Positions 7,185-15,730 of a DNA stretch of 64,000 bases are shown here, piece by piece; the stretch's first letter is position 1, and every line of letters starts with the position of its first letter. A program made the position numbers and the translations under genes. Location: assembly GCF_004028095.1 (NCBI RefSeq), contig NZ_SBHM01000007.1:186001-250000 (forward strand). Reading direction: 5' to 3'. Source of the stretch: Paenarthrobacter ureafaciens. GTDB lineage: Bacteria; Actinomycetota; Actinomycetes; Actinomycetales; Micrococcaceae. The notes under the pieces were generated by a model. That model made no database searches and was not told the origin of the DNA. It worked only from the letters and a program-made list of their open reading frames with translations.

Positions 7185-9014
7185 CTACTTGCCCAGGACG
7201 AGCTTCAAGGCAGAGGCGTAAAGCGGTGCCACCTTGTTGTGGCCCGTTTGGTTCAGGTGCACGCCATCCAGGTAATTGGCGTCAGCGCCTGCGATGGTCG
7301 CTGTGCCTGCCATGGAGATGCGCGGCCAACCCCGCAGTGCGGCTTCGCGGGTCAGGAGGCCGTCCACCCATCGGCGCTGGAAGTGGCTGCCGTCGTAACG
7401 CGACAGCACCCCGTTGACCAGGATGGTGCTGCGCGGGTACTTGCGGCGGAGTTCGTCCCACAGACGGTTTGCCTGGGAGAGGATGGCGGCATCGGAGGCG
7501 AAAATCCTGGCGTCGTTACCGCCCAGCGTCACCACCACCAAGCCGGGATTGCCTTGCGGCAACAGGATCCGGTCCCCGATCAAAGCATCCGTCCCGGAGC
7601 CGCCCACCAGTGGGCTGCTGGAAACGTAACCCATTCCCCCGATGCTGCGGACCACCTGCCGGGTGTAGCCCCGGGCGCGCGCACCCTGTTCACCCCAGGA
7701 ATCCAGGTCCAGTTGGGAGTCCCCCAGGAACACCACCGTGGACGCGTCCACGGCTTCGGCCGAATACAGCTCCCCGGTGGCGTCATTCCAGATGGTTTCC
7801 AGGTTCTGGAATGCAACGTGGGCACCACGCGCGTCCGTCCATGTGTCCTTCAACGGCCAGCCGAAATCCCCTGGGTTTACCGACCACACCTTGTAGGTTG
7901 GGTGGCCGACGATCCGGGCTCCGGTGGCCGGACCCCACACGAGCCAGCCGTTGACGAACTGCTGGACCAGGCCACCGGCGCGTGGAAGCTTGTCAGTCAA
8001 GGGCAGTCCGAGGGTCCCTGCCGCTCCGCCCAGGGAAACATAGCGGTTATGGATGTCCCCATGGGTAGTGGAATGGGCGCCCGTAGCCGCAGACCAGTAC
8101 ACGGTTCCGCCTTGGAACTGTTGGTACACGAACGTGGACTGCCGGTGTTCCTCGCTGACGGGGTATCCCAGTGCCCCGTTCTGGCCTCCGGTGGCAGACC
8201 AGTAGTTCCTGATGGCACCGGTGAGGATCTTGGCGCCTGTGCCGGGCGACCACACGATGGTCCCGCGCTGGTACTGCTGCGCGGCGCCCCCGTTGCGGAG
8301 TCCGAGGGATTCATCGGAGGTGGGGTAGCCTAGTTCTCCGCGCTCCAGCCCGGACTGCCGCCAGCGCTCACGGATGGCACCCATGGAAGGATGTGCTCCC
8401 GTGCCCGGCGCCCACACGATGAAGCCGCGCTCGAACGCTTGGTACACGCCGCCGTCGGGCAGTCCCGTACGTTCTCCCGTGACGGGGTAGCCCAAGTATC
8501 CGTTTTCCGAGCCCGTCCTGAGCCAGGCCATGTGGATGGCGCCCGTAGTGTGCTGGGCACCGAGGCTCGGGGAGGATGTGATGGCACCGCGTTCGAACAG
8601 TTGCTTGGAACCACCGTTGCGCAACCCGCTGGCGGTGTCCGTGGTGGGGTATCCGTGGTAACCAGCCGGGCCTGCGCTATCCCACCACGCAGTCCTGACG
8701 GGTCCGTTGACCACCACGCGCGCACCCGTCCGGGCCGACCAGGCGATGTCTCCCCCGGCGAACCGCTGGATACATCCGGACGCCGTGCACTCCTCGGCGG
8801 ATGTGGGGCGAAGGAGGACGCTGCGTGCCCAGGAACTGGTGTTGTAAAGGTGGCCGATCGCTCCGCCGACCGCAGGTGTGGCAAGGGGAACCCGGGCGGG
8901 CGCCGCCTGCGCCGCGGATGAAACACCGAACAGGCAGGCCAGCACGAAACACACCATTGCCGCGACGGAGGATGCAGCTCCAAATCCGCCTGGCTGAGAC
9001 CCTGAAAAACGCAT
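7185..9014 (-). CDS. Secreted LGFP-repeat protein with C-terminal SGNH/GDSL hydrolase domain
   Basis: The 609-residue protein starts at the ATG at 9014, which opens a Sec signal peptide (hydrophobic MVCFVLACLFGVSSAAQA, cleavage near residue 38). Residues about 60-390 hold five to six LGFP repeats of around 53 residues (for example GYLGYPVTGERTGLPDGG and GELGYPTSDESLGLRNGG). The C-terminal 180 residues form an SGNH hydrolase: block I FLGDSQ (Ser433), block III GGND (499-501 region), and block V DGVH with Asp583 and His586. LGFP repeats are known cell-wall anchoring modules in mycolate actinobacteria. The enzyme is probably a wall-bound esterase or deacetylase; the substrate is unknown. Confidence 0.88.
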   Translation of the reverse strand: MRFSGSQPGGFGAASSVAAMVCFVLACLFGVSSAAQAAPARVPLATPAVGGAIGHLYNTSSWARSVLLRPTSAEECTASGCIQRFAGGDIAWSARTGARVVVNGPVRTAWWDSAGPAGYHGYPTTDTASGLRNGGSKQLFERGAITSSPSLGAQHTTGAIHMAWLRTGSENGYLGYPVTGERTGLPDGGVYQAFERGFIVWAPGTGAHPSMGAIRERWRQSGLERGELGYPTSDESLGLRNGGAAQQYQRGTIVWSPGTGAKILTGAIRNYWSATGGQNGALGYPVSEEHRQSTFVYQQFQGGTVYWSAATGAHSTTHGDIHNRYVSLGGAAGTLGLPLTDKLPRAGGLVQQFVNGWLVWGPATGARIVGHPTYKVWSVNPGDFGWPLKDTWTDARGAHVAFQNLETIWNDATGELYSAEAVDASTVVFLGDSQLDLDSWGEQGARARGYTRQVVRSIGGMGYVSSSPLVGGSGTDALIGDRILLPQGNPGLVVVTLGGNDARIFASDAAILSQANRLWDELRRKYPRSTILVNGVLSRYDGSHFQRRWVDGLLTREAALRGWPRISMAGTATIAGADANYLDGVHLNQTGHNKVAPLYASALKLVLGK

Positions 9015-9165
9015 ACCGCTACCCCATGAAAAACCCTTGCGGGATGTTTTGTCCCTGCTTCCCTGAACGGAAACAGTCAGGCAAGTATCTTCGACGGCGG
9101 ATTCGACGCGCCACACGACGCGGCCGATGCTGCCACATCGTTATTTTCCGCATCTTGTTTGCCAC

Positions 9166-9179
9166 TAAACAGCTGTTTA
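9166..9179. promoter_or_regulatory. Candidate TetR operator
   Basis: TAAACAGCTGTTTA is a perfect 14-bp palindrome ending 2 bp before the ATG at 9182 of the TetR-family gene. The location within the leader of a regulator-exporter operon fits autoregulation. Binding is inferred. Confidence 0.5.
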
Positions 9180-9181
9180 AC

Positions 9182-9892
9182 ATGTGGAACATGCGTTCAG
9201 TCGCAGATGACTTGACCACCCGGGCGCGTATCCGGGACGCAGCGATCGTCCTCTTCGGACGGGACGGATTTTCCCGCGCCACCATCCGCTCGGTGGCCGC
9301 CCAGGCAGGAGTCAGCCCGGGCCTGGTCATCCACCACTTCGGCAGCAAAGCCGCCCTCCGGGAAGCCTGCGACCAGCACGTGCTGCGCCAAACGGCGGGG
9401 CAGGGCAAGGAAAAAACAGACCCTGACGGCACCCGGCTCCTCATCCAGGACTATTTGGACCATCCGGACCACTACGCCAGCGAAATCACCTACATACGCC
9501 GGACGCTGAGCGACGAGTCCAGTGCCGGCGACGCCTTTTTCGATGCAGTCGTCAGCCAAACCGAGGACATCCTCCGTTCCGGAATCCAAGCCGGCACCAT
9601 CCGCGACGTCGACGATCTCCGGGCTGTCGCCGTCGTCATCGCCTCCAACAGCCTGTCCCTCCTGATGCTGGGCCGCCACGCGTCCCGGGCCCTGGGCGCC
9701 CCCGTTAACGGACCGCACGGAATCGGGCCGGAAATGCTCAGGAAACTCACGCTTCCCGCGCTGGACATCTACACCCACGGCCTGTACGCCGATACCCGTT
9801 TCCTCGATGCCGCCCGCGAAGTCCTGCAAACCCGCAAACCTGAAGGGAGCATGCCCCGTGAACCACGCAATAGTCGTCCAGGGGTTGCGTAA
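9182..9892 (+). CDS. TetR family transcriptional regulator
   Basis: The protein has 236 residues from the ATG at 9182; another ATG at 9191 is equally possible. Residues 10-55 are the TetR helix-turn-helix: RIRDAAIVLFGRDGFSRATIRSVAAQAGVSPGLVIHHFGSK. The C-terminal half is the variable ligand and dimerisation domain. No strong ribosome-binding site precedes the start, and the last 35 bp overlap the following ABC ATPase gene. It is first in an operon with an ABC-2 exporter, so it most likely represses the exporter until a drug or metabolite is bound. A palindrome immediately upstream is the probable operator. Confidence 0.88.
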   Translation: MWNMRSVADDLTTRARIRDAAIVLFGRDGFSRATIRSVAAQAGVSPGLVIHHFGSKAALREACDQHVLRQTAGQGKEKTDPDGTRLLIQDYLDHPDHYASEITYIRRTLSDESSAGDAFFDAVVSQTEDILRSGIQAGTIRDVDDLRAVAVVIASNSLSLLMLGRHASRALGAPVNGPHGIGPEMLRKLTLPALDIYTHGLYADTRFLDAAREVLQTRKPEGSMPREPRNSRPGVA

Positions 9893-10814
9893 GAAGTTCG
9901 GCCACCACGAAGTCCTCCACGGCCTGAACTTCACGATCGACGCCGGCACGGTGTTCGGAGTCATCGGGCCCAACGGTGCCGGGAAAACCACCACCATGCG
10001 CTGCCTGCTGGACATCATCCGCCCCAGCGCAGGCACCATCTCCGTGCTCGGCGAAGACCCGCGCTACGGCGGCCCTGCACTGCGCCGAAGGATCGGCTAC
10101 CTGCCCGGAGAGCTGCACCTGGAAAACCGGACAACCGGACGCCGGGTGGTGGAACATTTCTCAGCGATCAGTGGCCCCGTGGATCCCCGGCACGTGGACG
10201 CACTCGCCGACCGGCTCAACCTGGACCTCGACCGGCAGACCCGCAAATTGTCCAAAGGCAACAAGCAGAAACTGGGCTTGCTCCAGGCGTTCATGCACCG
10301 GCCGGAGCTGCTCATCCTGGATGAGCCCACCAGTGGCCTCGACCCGCTGGTCCAGCAGGAGGTCCACGCGATGGTCCGCGAAGCCGTGGGCGAAGGAGCC
10401 ACGGTCTTCCTGAGCTCCCATGTACTCAGCGAAGTCCAGCAGGCCGCGGACTCGGTGGCGATACTCCGGGACGGCGGCATCGTCACCACCTCCACGGTGG
10501 AAGCGTTGCGGGATGCCGCCCTCCGGAAGCTAAAGTTTCGGGTGGCCGGAGCCGAAACGCACGACGTCGGTGCGCTGCTGGCCAGGGTGCCGGGCGTTGC
10601 CAATGTGGCAATCCGCGACGTGCCCGGGGATTCGGCCGGAACCTTGGAAGCCACCGCCACCCTGTCCGGCACCGTCCAGCCGCTGGTGCGTGAACTGGCC
10701 CGGCTCAACCTGACGGACCTGGTCCTTGATGAGCCGGACCTGGAGGAAGCCGTGCTGACCCTCTACACCGAAGATTCGCCCGCGCCGGCACGGAAGGAAG
10801 TGCGCCATGTCTAA
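9858..10814 (+). CDS. ABC transporter ATP-binding protein (drug-export type)
   Basis: The 318-residue protein starts at GTG 9858, chosen because GAAGGGA lies about 9 bp upstream and the frame begins a normal ABC N-terminus (NHAIVVQGLRKKFG). Walker A is GPNGAGKTT (37-45), the signature is LSKGNKQKLGLLQAF, and Walker B is LLILDEPTSGLDP. A C-terminal extension of about 80 residues resembles DrrA/CcmA-type export ATPases. It overlaps the TetR gene and overlaps the permease start by 8 bp, so the three are translated as one unit. It energises export by the permease that follows. Confidence 0.92.
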   Translation: MNHAIVVQGLRKKFGHHEVLHGLNFTIDAGTVFGVIGPNGAGKTTTMRCLLDIIRPSAGTISVLGEDPRYGGPALRRRIGYLPGELHLENRTTGRRVVEHFSAISGPVDPRHVDALADRLNLDLDRQTRKLSKGNKQKLGLLQAFMHRPELLILDEPTSGLDPLVQQEVHAMVREAVGEGATVFLSSHVLSEVQQAADSVAILRDGGIVTTSTVEALRDAALRKLKFRVAGAETHDVGALLARVPGVANVAIRDVPGDSAGTLEATATLSGTVQPLVRELARLNLTDLVLDEPDLEEAVLTLYTEDSPAPARKEVRHV

Positions 10815-11607
10815 GCCGCTGCCGCTTTTCGCCAAGGCCTTGACGGACTCCTGGCGCTCCACCCTCGCGTGGGCCCTGGGACTCGCCGGCGCGATCATGC
10901 TGTATCTGCCGCTCTACCCGTCGATCGGCGGCAGCGAGCAGATGCAGCAGATGATCGACGCGCTCCCCGAAGGCATGACCAAAGCGCTCAATTACGACCA
11001 GATCGCCTCCGGCCCCGGATACACCCAGGCCACCTTGTTCGGGTTGATCGGATTCCTGCTCATGTCCATGGCGTCCGTAAGTTGGGGTGCGGGGGCCGTG
11101 GGCGGCGACGAAGAATCCGGCCTGCTGGAACTGACGCTTGCGCACAGCGTGACCCGCGTCCAAGTGGTGCTCGAACGCGCTGCCGCCCTGGTGGTCCGCG
11201 TTGCCGCTCTTTCCATGCTGGTTTTCGTCCTGGTGCTGGTTCTGAACGAACCCGCCAAACTAAATATCGACGTCGGGCACCTCACCGGGGCCGCGGTGCT
11301 GTTCGCCGGACTTGCGCTGCTGACCGGCACCACCGCCCTCTGCGTGGGGGCGATGACCGGGCGGAAGGTCTACGGGATTGCCGCGGGGGCGGCCGTTGCC
11401 GTCCTCGGGTATGTCTTCAACGCCGTGGGCCGGCAAAGTTCAAACGTCGAATGGCTGCTGAACTTCTCGCCCTACCACTGGGCCTACAGCAACTCGCCGG
11501 TGGCCAACGGGGCCGACTGGGGAGTTGCCGCATGGCTGCTGGCCATCTCCGCAGGATTGGTCGCCGTGGGCGCTGCGGCCTTGCAGCGCCGGGATGTGGG
11601 GGTCTAG
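10807..11607 (+). CDS. ABC-2 type transporter permease
   Basis: The 266-residue membrane protein has six predicted helices, including AWALGLAGAIMLYLPL, TLFGLIGFLLMSMASVSWGAG, LSMLVFVLVLVLN and AVLFAGLALLTGTTALCVGA, then a C-terminal helix ending in LQRRDVGV, a common ABC-2 ending. The segment GDEESGLLELTLAHSVTR is characteristic of exporter permeases related to multidrug or polyketide ABC-2 systems. The ATG overlaps the ATPase stop by 8 bp. Together they form a TetR-controlled exporter; the cargo is unknown. Confidence 0.9.
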   Translation: MSKPLPLFAKALTDSWRSTLAWALGLAGAIMLYLPLYPSIGGSEQMQQMIDALPEGMTKALNYDQIASGPGYTQATLFGLIGFLLMSMASVSWGAGAVGGDEESGLLELTLAHSVTRVQVVLERAAALVVRVAALSMLVFVLVLVLNEPAKLNIDVGHLTGAAVLFAGLALLTGTTALCVGAMTGRKVYGIAAGAAVAVLGYVFNAVGRQSSNVEWLLNFSPYHWAYSNSPVANGADWGVAAWLLAISAGLVAVGAAALQRRDVGV

Positions 11608-11645
11608 CACCTGCACAAGGACGTCCGGGCACGTGGACGCCGGTT

Positions 11646-12191
11646 CTAGTGCCAGACGTGCGGAGCGGGCCGACGGGCACCCGGAAGCGCGTTGTTTTCC
11701 CGCCATTCGTGGATCCAGTCGGGCAGTTCAACACCTGCCGGTGGCTCTCCGAACTCGGCGATGATTTCTTCCTGGCTGACCGGCTTGCCTTTGGCCACGA
11801 AACGGGTGGCAATGTGGGCGCGGGCGTAGATTTCGCCGTTTGCCACCATGCGCTGCTCAAGGTAGATGGCCCGGGAGTCCAAACCGATGATGCGGGTTTC
11901 GATGGTGTAGCGCTGCCAGAGCTGCAGGGATTTCCGGAAGGAGATGGTCTCGCCTGACACCACCGGGCTCCATCCCTTCCTGCGCATCTTGCGCCACGTT
12001 CCGCTGCGGACCATGAGATCGAACCTGCCGAGGTCCATCAACGAGAAGTACATGCCGTTGTTGACGTGCAAGGCGATGTCGATGTCGGTGGGCAGGACAC
12101 GCATGGGCAGCGAGGACGTACCCCAAGCAGAGAGCGGGGACCGTTTGGCGGACGTGAAGAGCAGCATGATGGTGCGGAGAAGCAGGTGCAT
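11646..12191 (-). CDS. Acyl-CoA thioesterase, hotdog fold (THEM6/4HBT-like)
   Basis: The 181-residue protein carries the hotdog-fold motif LPTDIDIALHVNNGMYFSLMDLGRFDLM, in which the D..HVNN..Y pattern is shared by 4-hydroxybenzoyl-CoA and related thioesterases. It continues with the TIETRIIGLDSRAIYLEQRM beta strands. The N-terminus is slightly hydrophobic (LLLRTIMLLF), as in THEM6-like proteins. It probably hydrolyses an acyl-CoA; the chain specificity is not readable. It converges with the ABC exporter operon and diverges from the small gene at 12364. Confidence 0.8.
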   Translation of the reverse strand: MHLLLRTIMLLFTSAKRSPLSAWGTSSLPMRVLPTDIDIALHVNNGMYFSLMDLGRFDLMVRSGTWRKMRRKGWSPVVSGETISFRKSLQLWQRYTIETRIIGLDSRAIYLEQRMVANGEIYARAHIATRFVAKGKPVSQEEIIAEFGEPPAGVELPDWIHEWRENNALPGARRPAPHVWH

Positions 12192-12363
12192 GGGTCCATG
12201 TTACCCATGAGTAACTTGCCGTGTGGCGGTCGACCGCATGATGGACGCCCGCCCGCCGCCAGCTTTATGTCCATCGATTGCACATACGTTTACCGCCGGT
12301 TTACCGAAAGCATGCAGAATAACGACAAACCCTGTGACCATTCAGCAATTCGAGGAGACCCTA

Positions 12364-12579
12364 TTGAACGACCAAACCAGAACCGCCGGCGAACTTTGGC
12401 CGCATCTGGACGCGCACCAGGAGGTTGCCCTCCGCGATGCCAGGGGAAACCGCATTGAAGGAACCATTGACGGCATGACCGATGATCGCAGCACTTTGTG
12501 GATCCAGCTTAAGGGCGGGCTGGGGCGGCAACTGATTCACCACTTGGACGGCTACTGGCTGGAGACCACCGCAGCCTGA
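12364..12579 (+). CDS. Small conserved hypothetical protein (71 aa)
   Basis: I chose the TTG at 12364 because GAGGAG ends 6 bp upstream. The frame is open from further upstream, so a GTG at 12335 is a second option. The product is a soluble 71-residue protein with a compact beta-rich pattern (VALRDARGNRIEGTIDGMTDDRSTLWIQLKGG). This looks like a small barrel of the kind seen in SH3- or Sm-like proteins, but I do not recognise a family. It lies 47 bp before the potassium channel gene on the same strand. Confidence 0.55.
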   Translation: MNDQTRTAGELWPHLDAHQEVALRDARGNRIEGTIDGMTDDRSTLWIQLKGGLGRQLIHHLDGYWLETTAA

Positions 12580-12626
12580 TGGAGTTCATTCCGGGCGGAA
12601 CTGCCCATGCTGACTAGTATTCCCGT

Positions 12627-13385
12627 ATGACACAAGCGCGATACCGGGACCTCGTCGAGTGGCCCCTCATGGCCACGGCACTGATCTTCCTCACCGCCTA
12701 CGCCTGGCAGGTCATCGGTCGCGTCAATGGTGCTGCGGCCCTCCCCTTCGAGGTAATCCTGTGGATCACCTGGGGCATCTTCGCGCTTGACTACGTCGTG
12801 AACCTCTGGCTGGCCGAAGACCGAGTGCGATGGTTCCTGTGGAACCTCCACGAACTCCTGATCGTGGTGCTCCCCTTCTTCAGGCCCCTCCGGCTGCTGC
12901 GGCTGGTAACCCTCCTGTCCGTCCTGCAGCGCACCGTTGGTGAAACCCTCCGCGGCCGGGTGGCCACCTATGTTGCCGGCGCGGCGGCCATGCTCATCCT
13001 CGTCGGCGCGCTCGCCGTGCTGGACGTAGAGCAGAACGCCCCTGACGCCAAGATCCTGTCCTTCGGCGACGCCGCGTGGTGGGCTGTCACCACCATCACC
13101 ACCGTTGGCTACGGAGACCTCTACCCGGTGACTCCCATCGGCAGGATCGTGGCCGCAGCTCTCATGATGAGTGGCATCGCCGTCCTCGGTATTGTGACGG
13201 CGTCCATCGCTTCGTGGCTCGTTCAGCGGATTGAGGAGAACGCCGAGGACGTCGCAGCCGCCGCCGGAGAGAAAGCAGCCGCTGCCGAGGAACCTGTCCG
13301 CGCTGAGGTGGCTGACCTGGTGACCGAAATCGCCGCCCTGCGGCTTGAGATCGCGGAACTCCGGAAGATCTCGGAGAGCCGCTGA
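12627..13385 (+). CDS. Voltage-gated-like potassium channel
   Basis: A 252-residue channel with the potassium selectivity filter TVGYGD (159-164) and pore helix WWAVTTITT. It has a single set of six transmembrane segments, including an S4-like stretch FFRPLRLLRLVTLL with regularly spaced Arg86, Arg89 and Arg92. After S6 there is a long charged, Ala-rich tail (about 200-252) with heptad-like LVTEIAALRLEIAELRKI, likely a coiled coil for tetramer assembly. It resembles small bacterial Kv-like channels. It acts in the plasma membrane; gating is unproven. Confidence 0.9.
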   Translation: MTQARYRDLVEWPLMATALIFLTAYAWQVIGRVNGAAALPFEVILWITWGIFALDYVVNLWLAEDRVRWFLWNLHELLIVVLPFFRPLRLLRLVTLLSVLQRTVGETLRGRVATYVAGAAAMLILVGALAVLDVEQNAPDAKILSFGDAAWWAVTTITTVGYGDLYPVTPIGRIVAAALMMSGIAVLGIVTASIASWLVQRIEENAEDVAAAAGEKAAAAEEPVRAEVADLVTEIAALRLEIAELRKISESR

Positions 13386-13441
13386 GCGGGGTGGCCCGCG
13401 TAGTCGCCACTTAGGCCCCGACGGAACCCCTGGTGCAACGA

Positions 13442-13472
13442 AAAATCCCCGGAACCAGTGGTTCCGGGGATT
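13442..13472 (-). terminator. Rho-independent terminator of tRNA-Tyr
   Basis: Arms AAATCCCCGGAAC and GTTCCGGGGATTT surround a five-base loop. Read on the minus strand, the hairpin is followed by a T tract and lies just past the tRNA 3' end. On the plus strand it lies downstream of the potassium channel gene and could serve that as well. Confidence 0.85.
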
Positions 13473-13483
13473 TCCCGTTTGGG

Positions 13484-13565
13484 TGGCAGATGAGGGATTC
13501 GAACCCCCGTAGGCAGTGCCAGCTGATTTACAGTCAGCCCCCTTTGGCCGCTCGGGTAATCTGCC
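13484..13565 (-). tRNA. tRNA-Tyr (anticodon GTA)
   Basis: On the minus strand the acceptor arms GGCAGAT and ATCTGCC pair, followed by discriminator A. The anticodon arm reads CTGACT-GTA-AATCAG, and a long variable arm precedes the T arm with GGTTCGAATCC, as expected for a class II tRNA-Tyr. The 3' CCA is not fully encoded. It ends near a strong terminator. Confidence 0.95.
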
Positions 13566-13695
13566 GAACTTCGAAAGAAGATCACTTCCGGAAGACCGTT
13601 TCTTTTCGATCCGGTAACCGAAGGCAGAGACAACCTTACAGAACTTCCGGCCAAGAATCTAATCGGGAACCAACAGGCCGGATTCCCTTGGTTTA

Positions 13696-13962
13696 TCAGG
13701 CTTCCCCGAGGATCCGTCCGGCGAGTTTGGCTTCGAACCGGGCCGCCTGTTCGGCCGTGATCTGGTTCAGTTCCACCGCCTTCTGCAAGTCCGCGCGGAC
13801 GCCGTCCATACGGGCCGTAGCATCCGGTACGGGGCTCAGGACGATCGAGGCTGCAACGGCCGCCGCTGCAACGGCACTGGCTGCTGCAACTGCTGCAGTT
13901 CCGATGGAACCGGCCGCAGCCGAAGCGGACTTGCTGACGTAGTGGACGGCCTTGCTGTTCAT
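13696..13962 (-). CDS. Small Ala-rich membrane-associated hypothetical protein (88 aa)
   Basis: The 88-residue product starts at the ATG at 13962, which has an excellent GGAGG ribosome-binding site 6 bp upstream. Residues about 10-45 form a very Ala/Val-rich hydrophobic stretch that could be one transmembrane helix or signal anchor. The C-terminal part is amphipathic and charged (DGVRADLQKAVELNQITAEQAARFEAKLAGRI) and resembles SHOCT-like short helical domains. I do not recognise its function. It stands between tRNA-Tyr and yajQ. Confidence 0.7.
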   Translation of the reverse strand: MNSKAVHYVSKSASAAAGSIGTAAVAAASAVAAAAVAASIVLSPVPDATARMDGVRADLQKAVELNQITAEQAARFEAKLAGRILGEA

Positions 13963-14139
13963 GCTTACCTCCGGGTGGCTTAACCAACAGGTACAACTCT
14001 TGGGCAGCTTGCTCGGTTCCCACCGGGCGTGTGCTGTGAGCGAACTGTGAAAGGGTTTCCCGGCTCCAACATCCCGCATACGTACTAGGCTTATTGGCAG
14101 GCAAACCGCCCTTACCGGGCCCCCAACCTAAGGAGAGTC

Positions 14140-14631
14140 ATGGCAGGCGAATCAACATTCGACGTCGTCAGCAAGGTGGACAAGCAGGAGGTCGCCAACG
14201 CGCTCAACCAGTCCCAGAAGGAAATCGCGCAGCGGTACGACTTCAAGGGCGTCGGCGCGGAGATCGATTTCAGCGGCGAGAAGATCCTCATGAAGGCCAA
14301 CTCCGAAGACCGCGTCATGGCCGTCCTGGACGTCTTCCAGTCCAAGCTCATCAAGCGCGGCATCTCACTCAAGTCCCTTGAGCAGGGCGAGCCTTACCCG
14401 TCGGGCAAGGAATTCCGCCTTGAATGCACCATCAAGGAAGGCATCGCGCAGGACATCGCCAAGAAGATCAACAAGATCATCCGCGACGAAGCGCCCAAGT
14501 CCGTCAAGTCCCAGATCCAGGGCGACGAACTCCGCGTGACCTCCAAGTCCCGTGATGACCTGCAGGCGACGATGGCGATCCTCAAGAACTTCGAGGAAGC
14601 CGACCTGCAGTTCGTGAACTTCCGCAGCTAG
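14140..14631 (+). CDS. yajQ: YajQ family cyclic di-GMP-binding / nucleotide-binding protein
   Basis: The 163-residue protein matches YajQ (UPF0234) over its full length. It has two ferredoxin-like halves, beginning STFDVVSKVDKQEVANALNQ and containing QRYDFKG and FRLECTIKEGIAQDIAKKINK, and ends with AILKNFEEADLQFVNFRS. Some homologues bind cyclic di-GMP or RNA; no partner is visible here. The start has AAGGAGA 6 bp upstream. A strong inverted repeat follows and separates it from htpX. Confidence 0.95.
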   Translation: MAGESTFDVVSKVDKQEVANALNQSQKEIAQRYDFKGVGAEIDFSGEKILMKANSEDRVMAVLDVFQSKLIKRGISLKSLEQGEPYPSGKEFRLECTIKEGIAQDIAKKINKIIRDEAPKSVKSQIQGDELRVTSKSRDDLQATMAILKNFEEADLQFVNFRS

Positions 14632-14647
14632 TACTTCTGCAGCTCAC

Positions 14648-14700
14648 GCCTTAAACAGGGAAAGCCGGGGCGAAGAACCCCGGCTTTCCCTGTTTAAGGC
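14648..14700. terminator. Bidirectional terminator between yajQ and htpX
   Basis: Two perfect 23-bp arms (beginning GCCTTAAACAGGG) flank a 7-base loop CGAAGAA. It lies 16 bp after the yajQ stop and before the convergent htpX end. The stem carries A/T-rich ends on both sides but no long T tract. Confidence 0.85.
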
Positions 14701-14752
14701 TGCGCAGTGGTTTTAAGGCTGCCCAGCGTCTACGGCCAACCCGAAAGGGAAC

Positions 14753-15622
14753 TTAGCCCAGCGGCCGCCCGGCCATTCGCTCCAGTCGCGCAATCCGCTC
14801 AGCCATGGGCGGATGCGTGGAGAACATCCGCCGCATTCCTCCGCCCCGGAAGGGGTTGGCGATCATGAGGTGCGAGGCGTTCACCAGGCGCTGGTCCTGG
14901 GGCAGCGGCAATTGCGTCACCCCGGATTCGATCTTGCGCAGCGCCGAAGCGAGCGCCAGGGGGTCTCCGGTCAGCTCGGCACCGTCCTCGTCGGCGTCGT
15001 ATTCCCGGGTCCGCGAAATGGCCATCTGGATCAGGGATGCTGCGAAGGGCGCCAGCAACGCCATGGCGATCGTCGCAATCGGGTTCGCGTTGCGGCGGTC
15101 TCCACCGCCAAAGAACAGCAGCATCTGGCCCACGGACGTAATCACGCCCGCCACGGCGGCGGCCACCGAGGATGTGAGGATGTCCCGGTTGTAGACGTGC
15201 ATGAGCTCATGGCCCAGGACGCCCCTCAGCTCCCGGGCATCCAGCATGCGGAGGATGCCCTCGGTGCAGCACACCGCGGCATTCTTGGGATTGCGGCCCG
15301 TTGCGAACGCGTTGGGTGTCATGGTCGGCGAAACAAAGATCCGTGGCATGGGCTGGTTGGCCCGCACGGAGAGTTCCCGCACGATCTGGTAAAGCTGCGG
15401 CGCCTGGGCTTCGGTGACGGGGTAGGCGGCCATGGACCTGATGGCGATCTTGTCGCTGTTCCAGTAGCCGTAGGCCGTGGTGGCCACGCCGACCAGTGCC
15501 ATGATCCAGATGGGCGCCGAACTGCGGGTGCCAGCGCCGATGAGGGCGCCCAAAGCCAAGAGCACAGCCCACAGGACACCAAAGAGTGCTGCGGTTTTGA
15601 GTCCATTGTTGTGTTTGTGCAC
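14753..15622 (-). CDS. htpX: Zinc metalloprotease HtpX (M48)
   Basis: The 289-residue membrane protease starts with GTG at 15622. Two N-terminal helices (residues 10-30 and 38-50) and a central pair (about 150-205) surround the catalytic motif HELMH (138-142), with the third ligand in SRTREYDADEDGAE (Glu207 region). It is a stress-related quality-control protease of the inner membrane. Length and motif order match typical HtpX proteins. The C-terminal FSTHPPMAERIARLERM is also a family landmark. It converges with yajQ. Confidence 0.95.
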   Translation of the reverse strand: MHKHNNGLKTAALFGVLWAVLLALGALIGAGTRSSAPIWIMALVGVATTAYGYWNSDKIAIRSMAAYPVTEAQAPQLYQIVRELSVRANQPMPRIFVSPTMTPNAFATGRNPKNAAVCCTEGILRMLDARELRGVLGHELMHVYNRDILTSSVAAAVAGVITSVGQMLLFFGGGDRRNANPIATIAMALLAPFAASLIQMAISRTREYDADEDGAELTGDPLALASALRKIESGVTQLPLPQDQRLVNASHLMIANPFRGGGMRRMFSTHPPMAERIARLERMAGRPLG

Positions 15623-15730
15623 GGTTGTTCTTTCGCTTTCGTCGCCCGTTTGTTGATGTTCTGTAGTGATAAACGCCGACGCCGGTTGGCATGTTCCGTA
15701 CGGCCCGCACCAACCGCCGTGCTGCTCGCG

